A DNA stretch of 8,504 nt, from positions 1 to 8,504 of the forward strand of contig DAOUVG010000052.1 in NCBI GenBank assembly GCA_030667735.1, read 5' to 3'. Below are positions 1-6,801 of this stretch, one piece after another; position 1 is the stretch's first letter; the number at the start of each line of letters is the position of its first letter. The position numbers and the translations under genes were made by a program. This stretch comes from Dehalococcoidales bacterium. Lineage in GTDB: Bacteria; Chloroflexota; Dehalococcoidia; Dehalococcoidales; Fen-1064. Under the pieces are notes generated by a model. The model was given only the letters and a program-made list of their open reading frames with translations. It made no database searches and was not told where the DNA came from.

Positions 1-430
1 AACGTTCCCTGAGAGAAATCCTGCTTTCATTAGAAAACGGCTCATGGGTCAAACCTAACAAGATAACACTGGGTGAACTATTGGTGCAGTGGTTAAGAGA
101 TTATGCTTCTATGAACACAACTGACAGAACACAGGAAAGTTATACCTCTATTGTTGAATGTCATATCATACCTTCACTTGGGAAGGTTCCTCTTAATGAA
201 TTACAGGCTCAACAAATCCAAAGCTATTATGCAGGCAAGCTTGCTTCTGGACGAGCTGATGGAAAAGGTGGCCTATCAGCTAGAAGTGTGGTCTATCATC
301 ACCGCATATTATCAAAGGCATTAGATTATGGCGTGAGGATGGGCTTGGTGGTACGTAATATGGCTAAAGTGGTTAAGCCGCCCAGGGTGGCAAGGGTTAC
401 CATGAACACCTTATCGTCTGAAGAAGTATG
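1..430 (+). pseudogene. Tyrosine recombinase (phage-type integrase), N-terminal half only
   Basis: The reading frame is open at the left edge, so the gene begins outside the window. The readable part runs from SLREILLSLENGSWVK through the core-binding SAM-like domain: LGELLVQWLRDYAS, then RTQESYTSIVECHIIPSLG, then LSARSVVYHHRILSKALDYGV, ending at the linker VKPPRVAR...LSSEEV. In intact integrases that linker leads into the catalytic domain carrying the R-H-R-Y residues. Here similarity stops near base 427. Only about 80 bases remain before the tRNA, so no catalytic domain can fit, and the frame runs on meaninglessly through the antisense of the tRNA to a stop at 602. The region looks more AT-rich than the stress genes, consistent with foreign origin. 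It is a non-functional remnant of an element that used the neighbouring tRNA-Trp. The family call rests on the typical core-binding domain pattern. Confidence 0.8.
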
Positions 431-447
431 TCGGCAAAATGTCGGCA
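428..447. repeat. Two direct 9-mers ATGTCGGCA at the integrase breakpoint
   Basis: ATGTCGGCA occurs at 428-436 and again at 439-447, an 11-base period, exactly where the integrase frame stops resembling an integrase. It may be an arm-type integrase-binding repeat, a deletion junction or chance; the sequence does not decide. Confidence 0.4.
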
Positions 448-505
448 CGAGAGGTGGAATAGGTGCAGGTACCAGGCAATATCAGGACCCAACGAGTGTG
501 AAATC

Positions 506-581
506 TGGCAGGAGTGGGAGGACTCGAACCCCCGACCGGCGGTTTTGGAGACCGCTGCTCTACCAACTGAGCTACACTCCT
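506..581 (-). tRNA. tRNA-Trp (anticodon CCA)
   Basis: Read on the minus strand this is a full 76-nt cloverleaf including an encoded CCA end. The acceptor stem AGGAGTG pairs perfectly with CACTCCT, followed by discriminator G and CCA at 508-506. The D arm is GCTC-AGTTGGTA-GAGC. The anticodon stem GCGGT/ACCGC encloses CTCCAAA, placing anticodon CCA at 548-546. The T arm has the GGTTCGA-type loop with stem GGGGG/CCTCC (one G-U pair). No mismatch suggests decay. The integrase remnant lies on the 3' side, the usual position for an element that integrated into the 3' end of a tRNA gene and restored it. Confidence 0.97.
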
Positions 582-633
582 AACCCCAACAATTTACCAT
601 AATTCCCTCGGAAAATAAAGTGGTCGTACTCGT

Positions 634-652
634 CCAGTATAGCCGATACTGG
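634..652. other. Perfect 7-bp hairpin between ygbA remnant and tRNA-Trp
   Basis: CCAGTAT, loop AGCCG, ATACTGG. It lies 53 bases upstream of the tRNA 5' end on the minus strand and is not followed by a T run, so it is not a clear intrinsic terminator. The rest of 582-781 shows no gene I can support: it lies between the tRNA and the decayed ygbA copy and its open frame looks random. Confidence 0.35.
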
Positions 653-781
653 TTGCCACCGGAGAATACCTGTGTAGTTAGTTATGGTACAGGCCGCCTT
701 CTCATGTGGCAATACCTCATCCACCTTATCCCTTTCCCCACTGCCGGTAGGTACCAGGAGAAACGAGAACAGCTGTTTTCC

Positions 782-945
782 TGAGAGAATAGACCTATCC
801 CATACCGGCAATAATAGAGGCCGGGATTGAGGCCGGCGAAGCGTACTGTCTCCCGCGCCCTCTACCGGTAACCATGAGCGTAGCAGGGAGTCTCGTACTT
901 CCTGCATATTGGCCTGGGTTCACAGGGGCACTGGAGCAGCTTGAT
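782..945 (-). pseudogene. ygbA: Decayed second copy of ygbA, C-terminal half
   Basis: The minus strand matches the C-terminal half of the intact ygbA at 6898-7272. Over 39 aligned codons (945 down to about 829, ignoring the later insertion) I count 96 of 117 bases identical by eye, including a 21-base and a 16-base exact run. The translation reads IKLLQCP.EPRPICRKYETPCYAHGYR and then hits an in-frame TAG at 864-862. Other damage: the cysteine equivalent to C86 of the intact protein is a tyrosine, GGCCTC plus flanking bases is duplicated by a 12-base insertion near 829, and the original stop appears as TCA. The N-terminal half, with the CxxC, is absent: homology begins 32 bases after the superoxide reductase stop. 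It is a broken paralogue, not a working gene. Confidence 0.85.
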
Positions 946-977
946 ATTTACAGGTTACGTTTATTATCAGTACCTGC

Positions 978-1325
978 TCAGACTTCCAGGCAGTTTTCCC
1001 ACACACCGTGTACATTACAGTAGGCAAGGGCACAGAAAGCCATGAATTCTGTCACCGGCACCTGGAACCTGACATTGGGACTGGTGTAGGCAGGGGCAAA
1101 GGCAGCTCGACCGAGGTTTATCACCTGTCCGTTCTGCTTCACCCCGAATAGCTCAACCCAATCGATGTGATGCTCCACCGTGTTGGGGTGCGGCGTTTCT
1201 TTGCCTACCACCACATGGACAATGTCAGTCCCGCCTTCCCCTTTGCCTTTACCGATTTCAATGACCGGTACATGCTTTTCCTTTCCCTCGGACTCTGCGG
1301 CTTTCAGTATATCCTGGAACTGCAT
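978..1325 (-). CDS. sor: Superoxide reductase, class II (neelaredoxin/desulfoferrodoxin family)
   Basis: A 115-residue cytoplasmic protein predicted to reduce superoxide to H2O2 without making O2, using one electron from rubredoxin. The mononuclear iron centre (Fe-His4-Cys) can be assigned: H18 in KHVP, H46 in TPHPN, H52 in VEHHIDW, C103 and H106 in YCNVHGVWE. There is no N-terminal desulforedoxin (CxxC...CC) domain, so it is the short class II form at normal family length. AAGGAG at 1338-1333 lies 7 bases before the ATG, fixing the start. It is 36 bases downstream of the tandem ferritin-like gene and probably co-transcribed. The H2O2 it makes would be handled by the catalase two genes upstream, and electrons could come from the rubredoxin domain of Hrb (inference). 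C98 and C112 are extra cysteines not expected as ligands. Confidence 0.95.
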   Translation of the reverse strand: MQFQDILKAAESEGKEKHVPVIEIGKGKGEGGTDIVHVVVGKETPHPNTVEHHIDWVELFGVKQNGQVINLGRAAFAPAYTSPNVRFQVPVTEFMAFCALAYCNVHGVWENCLEV

Positions 1326-1361
1326 AATTCATCTCCTTACTGGCTGAGTTCTTACTTATTA

Positions 1362-2198
1362 CTACTCCTCTTCCTTTAGCAGGTCATTGAAAATCGCAGT
1401 ATGGTATATTTCATGGTCTCTGATACGAAGCAGGAGCTGTTTCAAATCAGGGTCTTCAGTCTCGCTGGCGGCACGGTCATATGCCGCTGCTACCTCCTGC
1501 TCAATCTTGATGTCAGCTCGGAGCATATCAGCAGTCCTGGTTGACCGATCAACCTCGGTGTGTTCAATTCTCGGATCGCCGTTGATATCGATTATCTTTT
1601 CGGCGAGCCAGCCCAGGTGCTGCATCTCGTTAACAGCTTGGTCTTCCATTTGCTTTTTGGCCTCCGGATTGGTGGTTTTATATGACTGGAACATATATTG
1701 CAGAATAACCGTATACTCATGCTCGATACCCCAGTTGAGAGTCTGGACAACCTTGTCCGTACGACTACCCCTCACATCTTTGGCCCCTTCCTTCTGCGCC
1801 TTGTTAACGAAGTGCTCGAAATCACCGTGGTGTGATTCTTCGTCAGACAGGATACGCTGTAATAGCCTCTTTATCTTAGGGTTATCTATAATCTTGATGT
1901 GCTCCCGATATAGATTTATGCCATCTTCTTCCAGAAGCACATCGTTTCTCATCCAGTCAGCTACTGACTCGCCACCCATGCGCATCTTACCCCGCTCTAA
2001 ACTGGGGACACCACCCAGTTCTATGATAGCCTCCGCCAGCCAGTCCAGGTGGCGCATTTCATCCCTGGCGAGTGGCTCAATCTCACAAGCTATCTCACCT
2101 TCGCCCATAGCATAAGCATGTGTTAGATACTGAATGATGGCACCATGCTCACCCTCAAGGTCCTGATTTAAAAGGGCAATAATTCCATCTTTGTCCAT
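1362..2198 (-). CDS. Tandem double ferritin/bacterioferritin-like protein
   Basis: 278 residues made of two homologous four-helix diiron domains (about 1-135 and 148-278). The ligand set can be assigned in both. Domain 1 has E17 (EHGAIIQY), E47 and H50 (DEMRHLDWL), E90 (LEEDG), E121 and H124. Domain 2 has E161 (EYTVILQY), E191 and H194 (NEMQHLGWL), E233 (IEQE), E263 and H266 (HEIYH). Bacterioferritin-like proteins are usually a single domain of about 150-160 residues, so this is an internal duplication and fusion with both sites apparently intact. Likely roles are iron oxidation/sequestration or peroxide consumption in the cytoplasm; whether it forms a cage is unknown. There is no signal peptide. 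GGGAGGA at 2209-2203 sets the start. It is first in a probable two-gene unit with the superoxide reductase. Confidence 0.88.
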   Translation of the reverse strand: MDKDGIIALLNQDLEGEHGAIIQYLTHAYAMGEGEIACEIEPLARDEMRHLDWLAEAIIELGGVPSLERGKMRMGGESVADWMRNDVLLEEDGINLYREHIKIIDNPKIKRLLQRILSDEESHHGDFEHFVNKAQKEGAKDVRGSRTDKVVQTLNWGIEHEYTVILQYMFQSYKTTNPEAKKQMEDQAVNEMQHLGWLAEKIIDINGDPRIEHTEVDRSTRTADMLRADIKIEQEVAAAYDRAASETEDPDLKQLLLRIRDHEIYHTAIFNDLLKEEE

Positions 2199-2240
2199 TA
2201 GTTCCTCCCATATTTAAGCTGTTTATCCCAATAACCTTTT

Positions 2241-2269
2241 ATTGTACGCCCTTATTGTCGCCTTACCAG
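2241..2269 (-). promoter_or_regulatory. Candidate promoter of the tandem ferritin-sor unit
   Basis: On the minus strand, a -35-like CTGGTA (2269-2264, 3 of 6 consensus bases) is 17 bases from a -10-like TACAAT (2246-2241, 5 of 6), which would start transcription near 2234, about 36 bases before the ATG. The -35 lies inside the palindrome at 2259-2278. A perfect TATAAT also occurs further up at 2317-2312 but has no matching -35. Identified by eye. Confidence 0.4.
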
Positions 2270-2288
2270 AGTAAGGCGTCCTTATAAG
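2251..2288. promoter_or_regulatory. Palindrome/hairpin over the ferritin promoter
   Basis: CGCCTTAC (2259-2266), loop CAGA, GTAAGGCG (2271-2278): a perfect 8-bp inverted repeat. An outer CTTAT/ATAAG pair (2251-2255 with 2284-2288) extends it after a small internal loop. No T tract follows on either strand, so an operator is more likely than a terminator. Its overlap with the predicted -35 would suit a repressor. Confidence 0.5.
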
Positions 2289-2317
2289 ATTAAGCCTGAA
2301 TTGAGGTGGCTATTATA

Positions 2318-2347
2318 CTAGCCCCTCCCCCTTCTCGGTAATCTCAT
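2318..2347 (-). other. Tiny ORF copy A (MRLPRRGRG), part of a duplicated 46-nt element
   Basis: After the catalase stop there is AAAGGAGGAG (2366-2357), then ATG at 2347 and nine codons encoding MRLPRRGRG before TAG. The spacing from the Shine-Dalgarno to ATG is 9 bases. The element 2321-2366 matches 4060-4105 at 41 of 46 positions without gaps. A short stem TACCT/AGGTA (2372-2368 with 2351-2347) could enclose the Shine-Dalgarno. The strongly basic peptide has no function I recognise. A further small hairpin, GGCTA/TAGCC (2308-2323), overlaps the stop codon. Confidence 0.45.
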
Positions 2348-2413
2348 ACCTATTTACTCCTCCTTTAAGGTAGATACTTCCAGGGAAAGTCACTATTCTG
2401 TTTTATCTTCGAG

Positions 2414-3922
2414 CTAAGACGTAGCCTTAGCTCGTTCCTCCTGAGACATCTCAGCCATGTTTTCTACCTCCTGACTGTCGAGACCCAGCCCCTCGGCTAC
2501 ACGGCGGCCATATTCCGCATCAGCTTTACAGAAGATAGCAGTCTGGCGCAGTTGAATCCGTTTCTGCGCATTGCAAAGATGTGTTGTAATATTGCCAATC
2601 AAGTGCTCTCTGTCCTCATCGGTCATCACCCTTCGATAGAGTTCTCCGGCCTGGAAGAAATCATCATTAGGATGGGTATAAGACTGACGAGCGGCTTGTC
2701 CGGATACTTCAACCGGGGGCTCAGCAACATCCGCTTGCGGTTCCGGACCATCAAAGCTGTTGGGGTAATAATTCGGGCTGTCACCACCGTTGTCGGTAAA
2801 ATTCATGAAACCGTCACGCTGGTAGTAATTAACTCTTGTCGCCTTGGGTCTGTTGATGGGCAACAAATGATAGTTAGGCCCCAGGCGGTGTAGATGAGTG
2901 TCATGGTAGGAGAAAAGCCTCCCCTGTAGCATTTTGTCTGGTGAGGCTGCAATTCCAGGAACGAAGTTCGCAGGAGAAAAAGCAGCCTGCTCCACCTCGG
3001 AAAAGTAATTTTGGGGATTCCGGTTGAGTACCATACGACCTATGGTGATAGGTGGAAAATCAGCATGGAACCAGACTTTGGTGATATCAAAAGGATCGAA
3101 GCGATATTCCCTGGCCTGCTCCGGGGTCATAATCTGCATTTCCAACCGCCAGGATGGGTATTCACCTCTTTCAATAGCCTCATGAAGGTCGCGCGTTGCA
3201 TGATCAGGGTCTTTCCCCTTCATTTCGGTGGCTTCGTCACGGGTTAGATTCTGGATTCCCTGCTCCGTTTTGAAGTGATACTGTACCCAGAAATATTCAC
3301 CCTTTGTGTTGTACCACTTAAATGTGTGGCTGCTGTAACCGTTCATGTTTCGGAATGTCCTGGGTGTCCCCCGGTCGGAAAAGAGGATGGTAACCTGATG
3401 GATAGATTCCGGGGTCAGAGAAAGGAAATCCCAGAACATGTCCGCATCTTTAAGGTTGGTGCCCGGGTGGCGTTTCTGAGTATGAATGAAATCAGGGAAT
3501 TTCAGCGGGTCACGGATGAAGAAGGCGGGGGTGTTGTTCCCGGTCATGTCGTAATTGCCTTCTTCAGTGTAGAACTTGACTGCGAATCCGCGGGGGTCTC
3601 TTTCCGCATCTGCCGATCCCTTCTCACCACCCACAGTGGAAAAGCGGACGAAGACATCGGTGCGCTTACCGATTTCGGACAAGAACTTTGCCTTGGTGTA
3701 CTTGGTTACGTCGGCGGTAACCTCAAAGTAGCCATGTGCTCCGGCACCTTTGGCATGGACAACACGTTCTGGGATACGCTCCCGGTCGAAATGCCCCAGC
3801 TTTTCCAGAAGGTGTGTATCCTGCATCAGTATGGGGCCGGTACTGCCTGCAGTTATACTGTTTTGATCGTTATCGACTGGTGCGCCGAAACCGGTAGTGT
3901 AGACTTTCTTCTCTTCTGGCAT
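2414..3922 (-). CDS. katA: Heme catalase, small-subunit (clade 3) type
   Basis: A 502-residue monofunctional catalase that dismutates H2O2 to water and O2 with heme b. Residues found: distal H56 in the signature around [13 protein letters not shown]129 in [12 protein letters not shown], the phenylalanines F134 and F135, and proximal heme ligand Y339 with R335 in RLFSYHDTH. These match the human numbering with a constant offset of 19. Length is normal for the small-subunit class and there is no C-terminal flavodoxin-like domain. AAAGGAGGAG lies 4 bases before the ATG at 3922. No signal peptide is visible, so it is cytoplasmic. It lies between fprA and the ferritin-sor pair, where it would remove peroxide made by superoxide reductase. 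A heme catalase in an otherwise flavodiiron/SOR-type anaerobe gene set suggests acquisition or strong oxygen exposure (inference). Confidence 0.98.
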   Translation of the reverse strand: MPEEKKVYTTGFGAPVDNDQNSITAGSTGPILMQDTHLLEKLGHFDRERIPERVVHAKGAGAHGYFEVTADVTKYTKAKFLSEIGKRTDVFVRFSTVGGEKGSADAERDPRGFAVKFYTEEGNYDMTGNNTPAFFIRDPLKFPDFIHTQKRHPGTNLKDADMFWDFLSLTPESIHQVTILFSDRGTPRTFRNMNGYSSHTFKWYNTKGEYFWVQYHFKTEQGIQNLTRDEATEMKGKDPDHATRDLHEAIERGEYPSWRLEMQIMTPEQAREYRFDPFDITKVWFHADFPPITIGRMVLNRNPQNYFSEVEQAAFSPANFVPGIAASPDKMLQGRLFSYHDTHLHRLGPNYHLLPINRPKATRVNYYQRDGFMNFTDNGGDSPNYYPNSFDGPEPQADVAEPPVEVSGQAARQSYTHPNDDFFQAGELYRRVMTDEDREHLIGNITTHLCNAQKRIQLRQTAIFCKADAEYGRRVAEGLGLDSQEVENMAEMSQEERAKATS

Positions 3923-3983
3923 TTCTCTCCTCCTTTCATACTAGTATTGGCTTATGATTTCCAGGCACGAAATACTTGCATTC

Positions 3984-4012
3984 ATAATAAGGTCATCCTG
4001 CCAACAGGCCAA
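3984..4012 (-). promoter_or_regulatory. Candidate catalase promoter
   Basis: TTGGCC (4012-4007, 4 of 6) and TATTAT (3989-3984, 5 of 6) with a 17-base spacer, on the minus strand. The predicted start is near 3977, leaving a leader of about 55 bases before katA. Found by eye; the tiny ORF at 4086-4054 would lie upstream of it. Confidence 0.4.
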
Positions 4013-4053
4013 GGTATATCGTGCAAGGGTAACCACCGAATGAGGTAATTACT

Positions 4054-4086
4054 TTACCAGCTCCTCCCTCTTCTCGGTAATCGCAT
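4054..4086 (-). other. Tiny ORF copy B (MRLPRRGRSW), part of a duplicated 46-nt element
   Basis: The second copy of the element, 31 bases after the fprA stop. AAAGGAGGAG (4105-4096) is followed by ATG at 4086 and ten codons encoding MRLPRRGRSW before TAA. Against copy A, codon 2 is CGA versus AGA and codon 6 AGA versus AGG, both still arginine; codon 9 changes glycine to serine. CTCTCC (4114-4109) can pair with GGAGAG (4099-4094), which would mask the Shine-Dalgarno. The spacer up to katA at 3922 otherwise holds the candidate catalase promoter and no further gene. Confidence 0.45.
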
Positions 4087-4117
4087 ACCTATTCTCTCCT
4101 CCTTTTGTGGAGAGCTA

Positions 4118-5302
4118 TCAGGCAAAGCCATATTCTTTATGTTTTTCGGCAATACTAGCTGCCAGCTTGTCCAGCGCACTGAAACCGGCTTCCCTGGGAA
4201 AGCCCTTGCTCAACACCGGCTCCAGTATTTCTACCTTCAGGTTGGGAATGAGGGCAGCGAGTTGCTCAACGGCCTTACCTCCCCAGCCATAGGAACCGAT
4301 GATAGAGATGAATTTCAGGTTGGGTCTCAGAGCATTCGCCAGGATGGCCGCGTAGGCGACATTCGGGTGCGGACCGGTGAGAACAGTGGGTGTCCCGATA
4401 ACAACTGTCGCCGCATCCACCAGGGCCATGGCCAGTTTCCCGATATCGGTTACGGCAAGGTCGAACTGCTTCACGGTCACGCCTTTCTGAATCAAAGCAC
4501 CGACAAAATACTCCACCATCTTGCGGGTGCTGCCGTGCATCGAGATGTAGGGCAGCACCACGATGTTCTTTGGTTCGTCGAATGCCCAGCTATGATAGGC
4601 ATTCAGGATAAACTCGGGTCTATCGTGCATGGGGCCGTGGCTGGGAGCAATGATGTCAATGGCGTAGTCCTTTATCTTATCCAGGTTCTTCTGAATAATA
4701 GTCCGGAAGGGCATCATGATTTCCGCGTAGTATCTCCTGGCTGCCTCATAGACCTGCCCTCCATCCCTGACATACAGGTCGGTTGTAGCCAGGTGGGAGC
4801 CGAAGAAATCACAGGGGAACAGTATCCTGTCTTCCCTCAAGTAAGTAAGCATAGTCTCCGGCCAGTGGACCCAGGGGGCATGAATAAACTCCAGCGTTCT
4901 ATCCCCCAGCGAAATGGTCTCTTTATCGTTGACTGTTATGACCTTCTCTTCCGGAATCATGAGCACGTCGATGAGCATGTCCTTACACCTGGGGGTGCAT
5001 ACCACTTTCGCTTCGGGATATTTCTCCAGCACCCGGGGGATAGTACCGGAATGGTCCTGCTCAGCATGATTGGCAACTACATAGTCGATACGTTTAACGC
5101 CGAGTTCACTCAGCTGGTCCAGTAACACGTCCTGCATAGCAGGGTCGACGGTATCGATAAGCACAGTCTTCTCCGTACCCTCAATTAAATACGAGTTATA
5201 ACTTGTACCATCGGGAAGTGGTATCAGAGAGTCGAATAAACGCCGGTCCCAGTCAATGGCACCTACCCAGTGAATGCCTGCCTTTATTTCTCTCGGCCTC
5301 AT
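4118..5302 (-). CDS. fprA: Flavodiiron protein FprA (A-type flavoprotein, NO/O2 reductase)
   Basis: A 394-residue cytoplasmic enzyme with an N-terminal metallo-beta-lactamase-like diiron domain (about 1-240) and a C-terminal flavodoxin domain (about 245-394). Diiron ligands can be assigned: H79, E81 and D83 in NHAEQDHSG, H146 in PWVHWPE, D165 in FPCDFFGSH, and H221 in PSHGPMH. The FMN phosphate loop is SMHGSTRK (253-260); further flavin contacts are likely at GTPT (302-305) and GSYGWGG (335-341). Such enzymes reduce NO to N2O and/or O2 to water; sequence does not tell which is preferred. The gene starts one base after the stop of hrb (TGACATG), so the two are translationally coupled. This is the arrangement known from Moorella, where the Hrb-type protein passes NADH electrons to FprA. 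Confidence 0.96.
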   Translation of the reverse strand: MRPREIKAGIHWVGAIDWDRRLFDSLIPLPDGTSYNSYLIEGTEKTVLIDTVDPAMQDVLLDQLSELGVKRIDYVVANHAEQDHSGTIPRVLEKYPEAKVVCTPRCKDMLIDVLMIPEEKVITVNDKETISLGDRTLEFIHAPWVHWPETMLTYLREDRILFPCDFFGSHLATTDLYVRDGGQVYEAARRYYAEIMMPFRTIIQKNLDKIKDYAIDIIAPSHGPMHDRPEFILNAYHSWAFDEPKNIVVLPYISMHGSTRKMVEYFVGALIQKGVTVKQFDLAVTDIGKLAMALVDAATVVIGTPTVLTGPHPNVAYAAILANALRPNLKFISIIGSYGWGGKAVEQLAALIPNLKVEILEPVLSKGFPREAGFSALDKLAASIAEKHKEYGFA

Positions 5303-5303
5303 G

Positions 5304-5990
5304 TCATTCTATCCTTTCGAATTCATCCTTGGTCGCTCCACAGACGGGACATACCCAGTCATCAGGTATGTCTTCAAAAGGTGTCCCCGGTTCAATCCCG
5401 CCATCGGGGTCACCCAGTTCCGGGTCATAGACCCAGCCACAAACAGAACATTCGTATTTAGCCATTTCAGATTTCGTCTCCTTCTTTTTCTCAATATAGC
5501 TGGGAGCTGTTTTGGGAGTGGTGCCCCGTTTGACCTGGTGATAGTAGGCATAGGTCATCGGCTCGCCTTCTCCAAGGACCTCTGCTCCCACAAGCTCTCC
5601 AATAAAAATAGTATGGGTTCCCACATCTACGTCTTGAATCACCCTGGCTTCCAGATAAGCGAGGGCATTCTCAGTAACCACGGGAGCCTGGGTCTCACCT
5701 GTTTTATAGTCAACGCCTTCAAGCTTATCCATGTCCCTGCCCGACTTGAAGCCAAAGTGACCAATAAACGAGAGTGGAGTATCCTGACTGAGAACAGAAG
5801 CGGTAAAGACTTTACTTGTTTTAATATATTCGTGGGTTAGATTATTCTTGTTGATACTCACGGCGATTGTGGGTGGCTCAGACGTTATCTGAAACACGGT
5901 ATTTGCAATCTGCCCATTATGCCTGTCTCCCTTTCTTGAGCATACAATATACAGACCGTAACCTAGTTTATGTAAAGCCATTTGATTCAT
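5304..5990 (-). CDS. hrb: Hrb-type flavin reductase-rubredoxin fusion (high molecular weight rubredoxin)
   Basis: 228 residues in two domains. Residues 1 to about 155 are an FMN-binding flavin-reductase-like domain with [17 protein letters not shown] (24-40) and [11 protein letters not shown] (122-132). A lysine-rich linker (about 155-175) leads to a complete rubredoxin (176-228) with C181 and C184 ([10 protein letters not shown]) and C214 and C217 ([11 protein letters not shown]) binding one Fe. The family takes electrons from NAD(P)H through FMN to the rubredoxin iron and on to FprA; the rubredoxin might also feed superoxide reductase here (inference). GGAGGG lies 5 bases before the ATG at 5990, supporting this start over the in-frame ATG three codons later. 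It is 65 bases downstream of the rubrerythrin-like gene, with no terminator between them, so one operon is likely. Confidence 0.95.
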   Translation of the reverse strand: MNQMALHKLGYGLYIVCSRKGDRHNGQIANTVFQITSEPPTIAVSINKNNLTHEYIKTSKVFTASVLSQDTPLSFIGHFGFKSGRDMDKLEGVDYKTGETQAPVVTENALAYLEARVIQDVDVGTHTIFIGELVGAEVLGEGEPMTYAYYHQVKRGTTPKTAPSYIEKKKETKSEMAKYECSVCGWVYDPELGDPDGGIEPGTPFEDIPDDWVCPVCGATKDEFERIE

Positions 5991-6055
5991 TTATACCCTC
6001 CGTAAGTACTGTATTTCCATACCCCGCCTGCTAGCTCCAGATATCCCGCACCTGT

Positions 6056-6583
6056 TCAGCCACCATCCAGAGATGGGCGCTCTTTATTAACAAACCATGC
6101 TGCCGGGTCTTTGAGGTATTCATGGTAATCAAGCAAAACTAGCTGGTGTTCCCTCTCCTCGGCTGCCAGAGTCTCGTAAAAATCTCTTTCTGCTCCGTAG
6201 CGAGCATCAGACCCCTGGCTCTTATAGAAATCATAGGTCTTACTCTCCATGTCTATGGCTGTCTGCACCGCATCAAGCTCAGTAGCCGAAGCCTTGATAC
6301 TGGAGTCATTGCCCTCAGCCCGGGCAAGTATTGTTCTTAGTAGTTTGCCTCCCTCAGGTCGGAAATCAACCGTAGGCCATTCCTTTTTATTCCGTATGGT
6401 GTTGAAGATACTCTGGAATCTCTGCCGGTGAGTGTCTTCTTCGGCAGCGAGTGTCTGCAATAACTCCCTGCCCAGCTTATTGCTGCTTTTCCGACTGGCT
6501 TCCAGGTAATACTCTTTGCCATCAATTTCCATCTGGATAGCAGTTTGAAGTGCATCAAGGGTTCGGTCCTGTTCGGTTCCCAT
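6056..6583 (-). CDS. Rubrerythrin-like ferritin-family diiron protein
   Basis: 175 residues with two repeated helix pairs forming one diiron four-helix bundle: E19 in QMEIDGKEYY, E49 and H52 in EEDTH, E113 in IDMESKTYDFY, E143 and H146 in EEREH. The pattern (long helices, about 60 residues between halves) is that of rubrerythrins, but there is no C-terminal rubredoxin CxxC domain, so electrons must come from elsewhere, perhaps from the next gene, Hrb. Expected activity is peroxide reduction or iron binding in the cytoplasm. GGAGGAT (6597-6591) is 7 bases before the ATG. It is the first clear gene of the unit that continues with hrb and fprA. Confidence 0.85.
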   Translation of the reverse strand: MGTEQDRTLDALQTAIQMEIDGKEYYLEASRKSSNKLGRELLQTLAAEEDTHRQRFQSIFNTIRNKKEWPTVDFRPEGGKLLRTILARAEGNDSSIKASATELDAVQTAIDMESKTYDFYKSQGSDARYGAERDFYETLAAEEREHQLVLLDYHEYLKDPAAWFVNKERPSLDGG

Positions 6584-6718
6584 CAGTAATATCCTCCGGC
6601 ATGCGGTGAGAGTACCTGACCGTGTACGTGGGAAATGGGATGGCAGAGATGAGCGACAGACTGCTTACTGGCCTTCCCCTTCTTCCTGACCGAAACAGTG
6701 ACCTTCATAGCTCTTACC

Positions 6719-6801
6719 GCAGCAACTTTAAGTCAATTCCTCTTCCAATATCTCTTGAGGCGATAATTGTACTCCTTAATACTGATGGTAGCAACTTCAA
6801 G
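6719..6801. repeat. Two near-identical 14-mers flanking the candidate promoter
   Basis: GCAGCAACTTTAAG at 6719-6732 and GTAGCAACTTCAAG at 6788-6801 match at 12 of 14 positions, same orientation, 69 bases apart. The right copy includes the predicted -35; the left lies downstream of the predicted start. They could be paired binding sites of a regulator. Otherwise 6584-6897 (314 bases) shows no gene I trust. Confidence 0.35.
6766..6794 (-). promoter_or_regulatory. Candidate promoter of the rubrerythrin-hrb-fprA unit
   Basis: On the minus strand, TTGCTA (6794-6789, 4 of 6) and TACAAT (6771-6766, 5 of 6) with a 17-base spacer. The start would be near 6759, giving a long leader of about 175 bases. 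A GATATATC palindrome (6803-6810) sits just upstream of the -35. Confidence 0.45.

Noticed and set aside
572..907. Minus-strand frame of 111 codons overlapping the tRNA
   Set aside because: It crosses the tRNA-Trp gene and is a shifted frame of the decayed ygbA copy; its start equals a start-like position in the corresponding wrong frame of the intact ygbA (7027).
978..1325. Two-domain (class I) desulfoferrodoxin
   Set aside because: No N-terminal Cys4 desulforedoxin domain; the ribosome site fixes the short start.
1387..2115. Plus-strand 242-codon frame opposite the double ferritin-like gene
   Set aside because: Serine/cysteine/arginine-rich antisense shadow of a convincing diiron protein.
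4139..5125. Plus-strand 328-codon frame opposite fprA
   Set aside because: Antisense shadow; the minus-strand frame has the complete flavodiiron ligand set.
6583..6708. 41-codon minus ORF ending TGATG at the rubrerythrin-like start
   Set aside because: The stop/start overlap suggests coupling and the peptide has several His, but there is no Shine-Dalgarno before its ATG and no recognisable pattern, so it is not listed as a gene.
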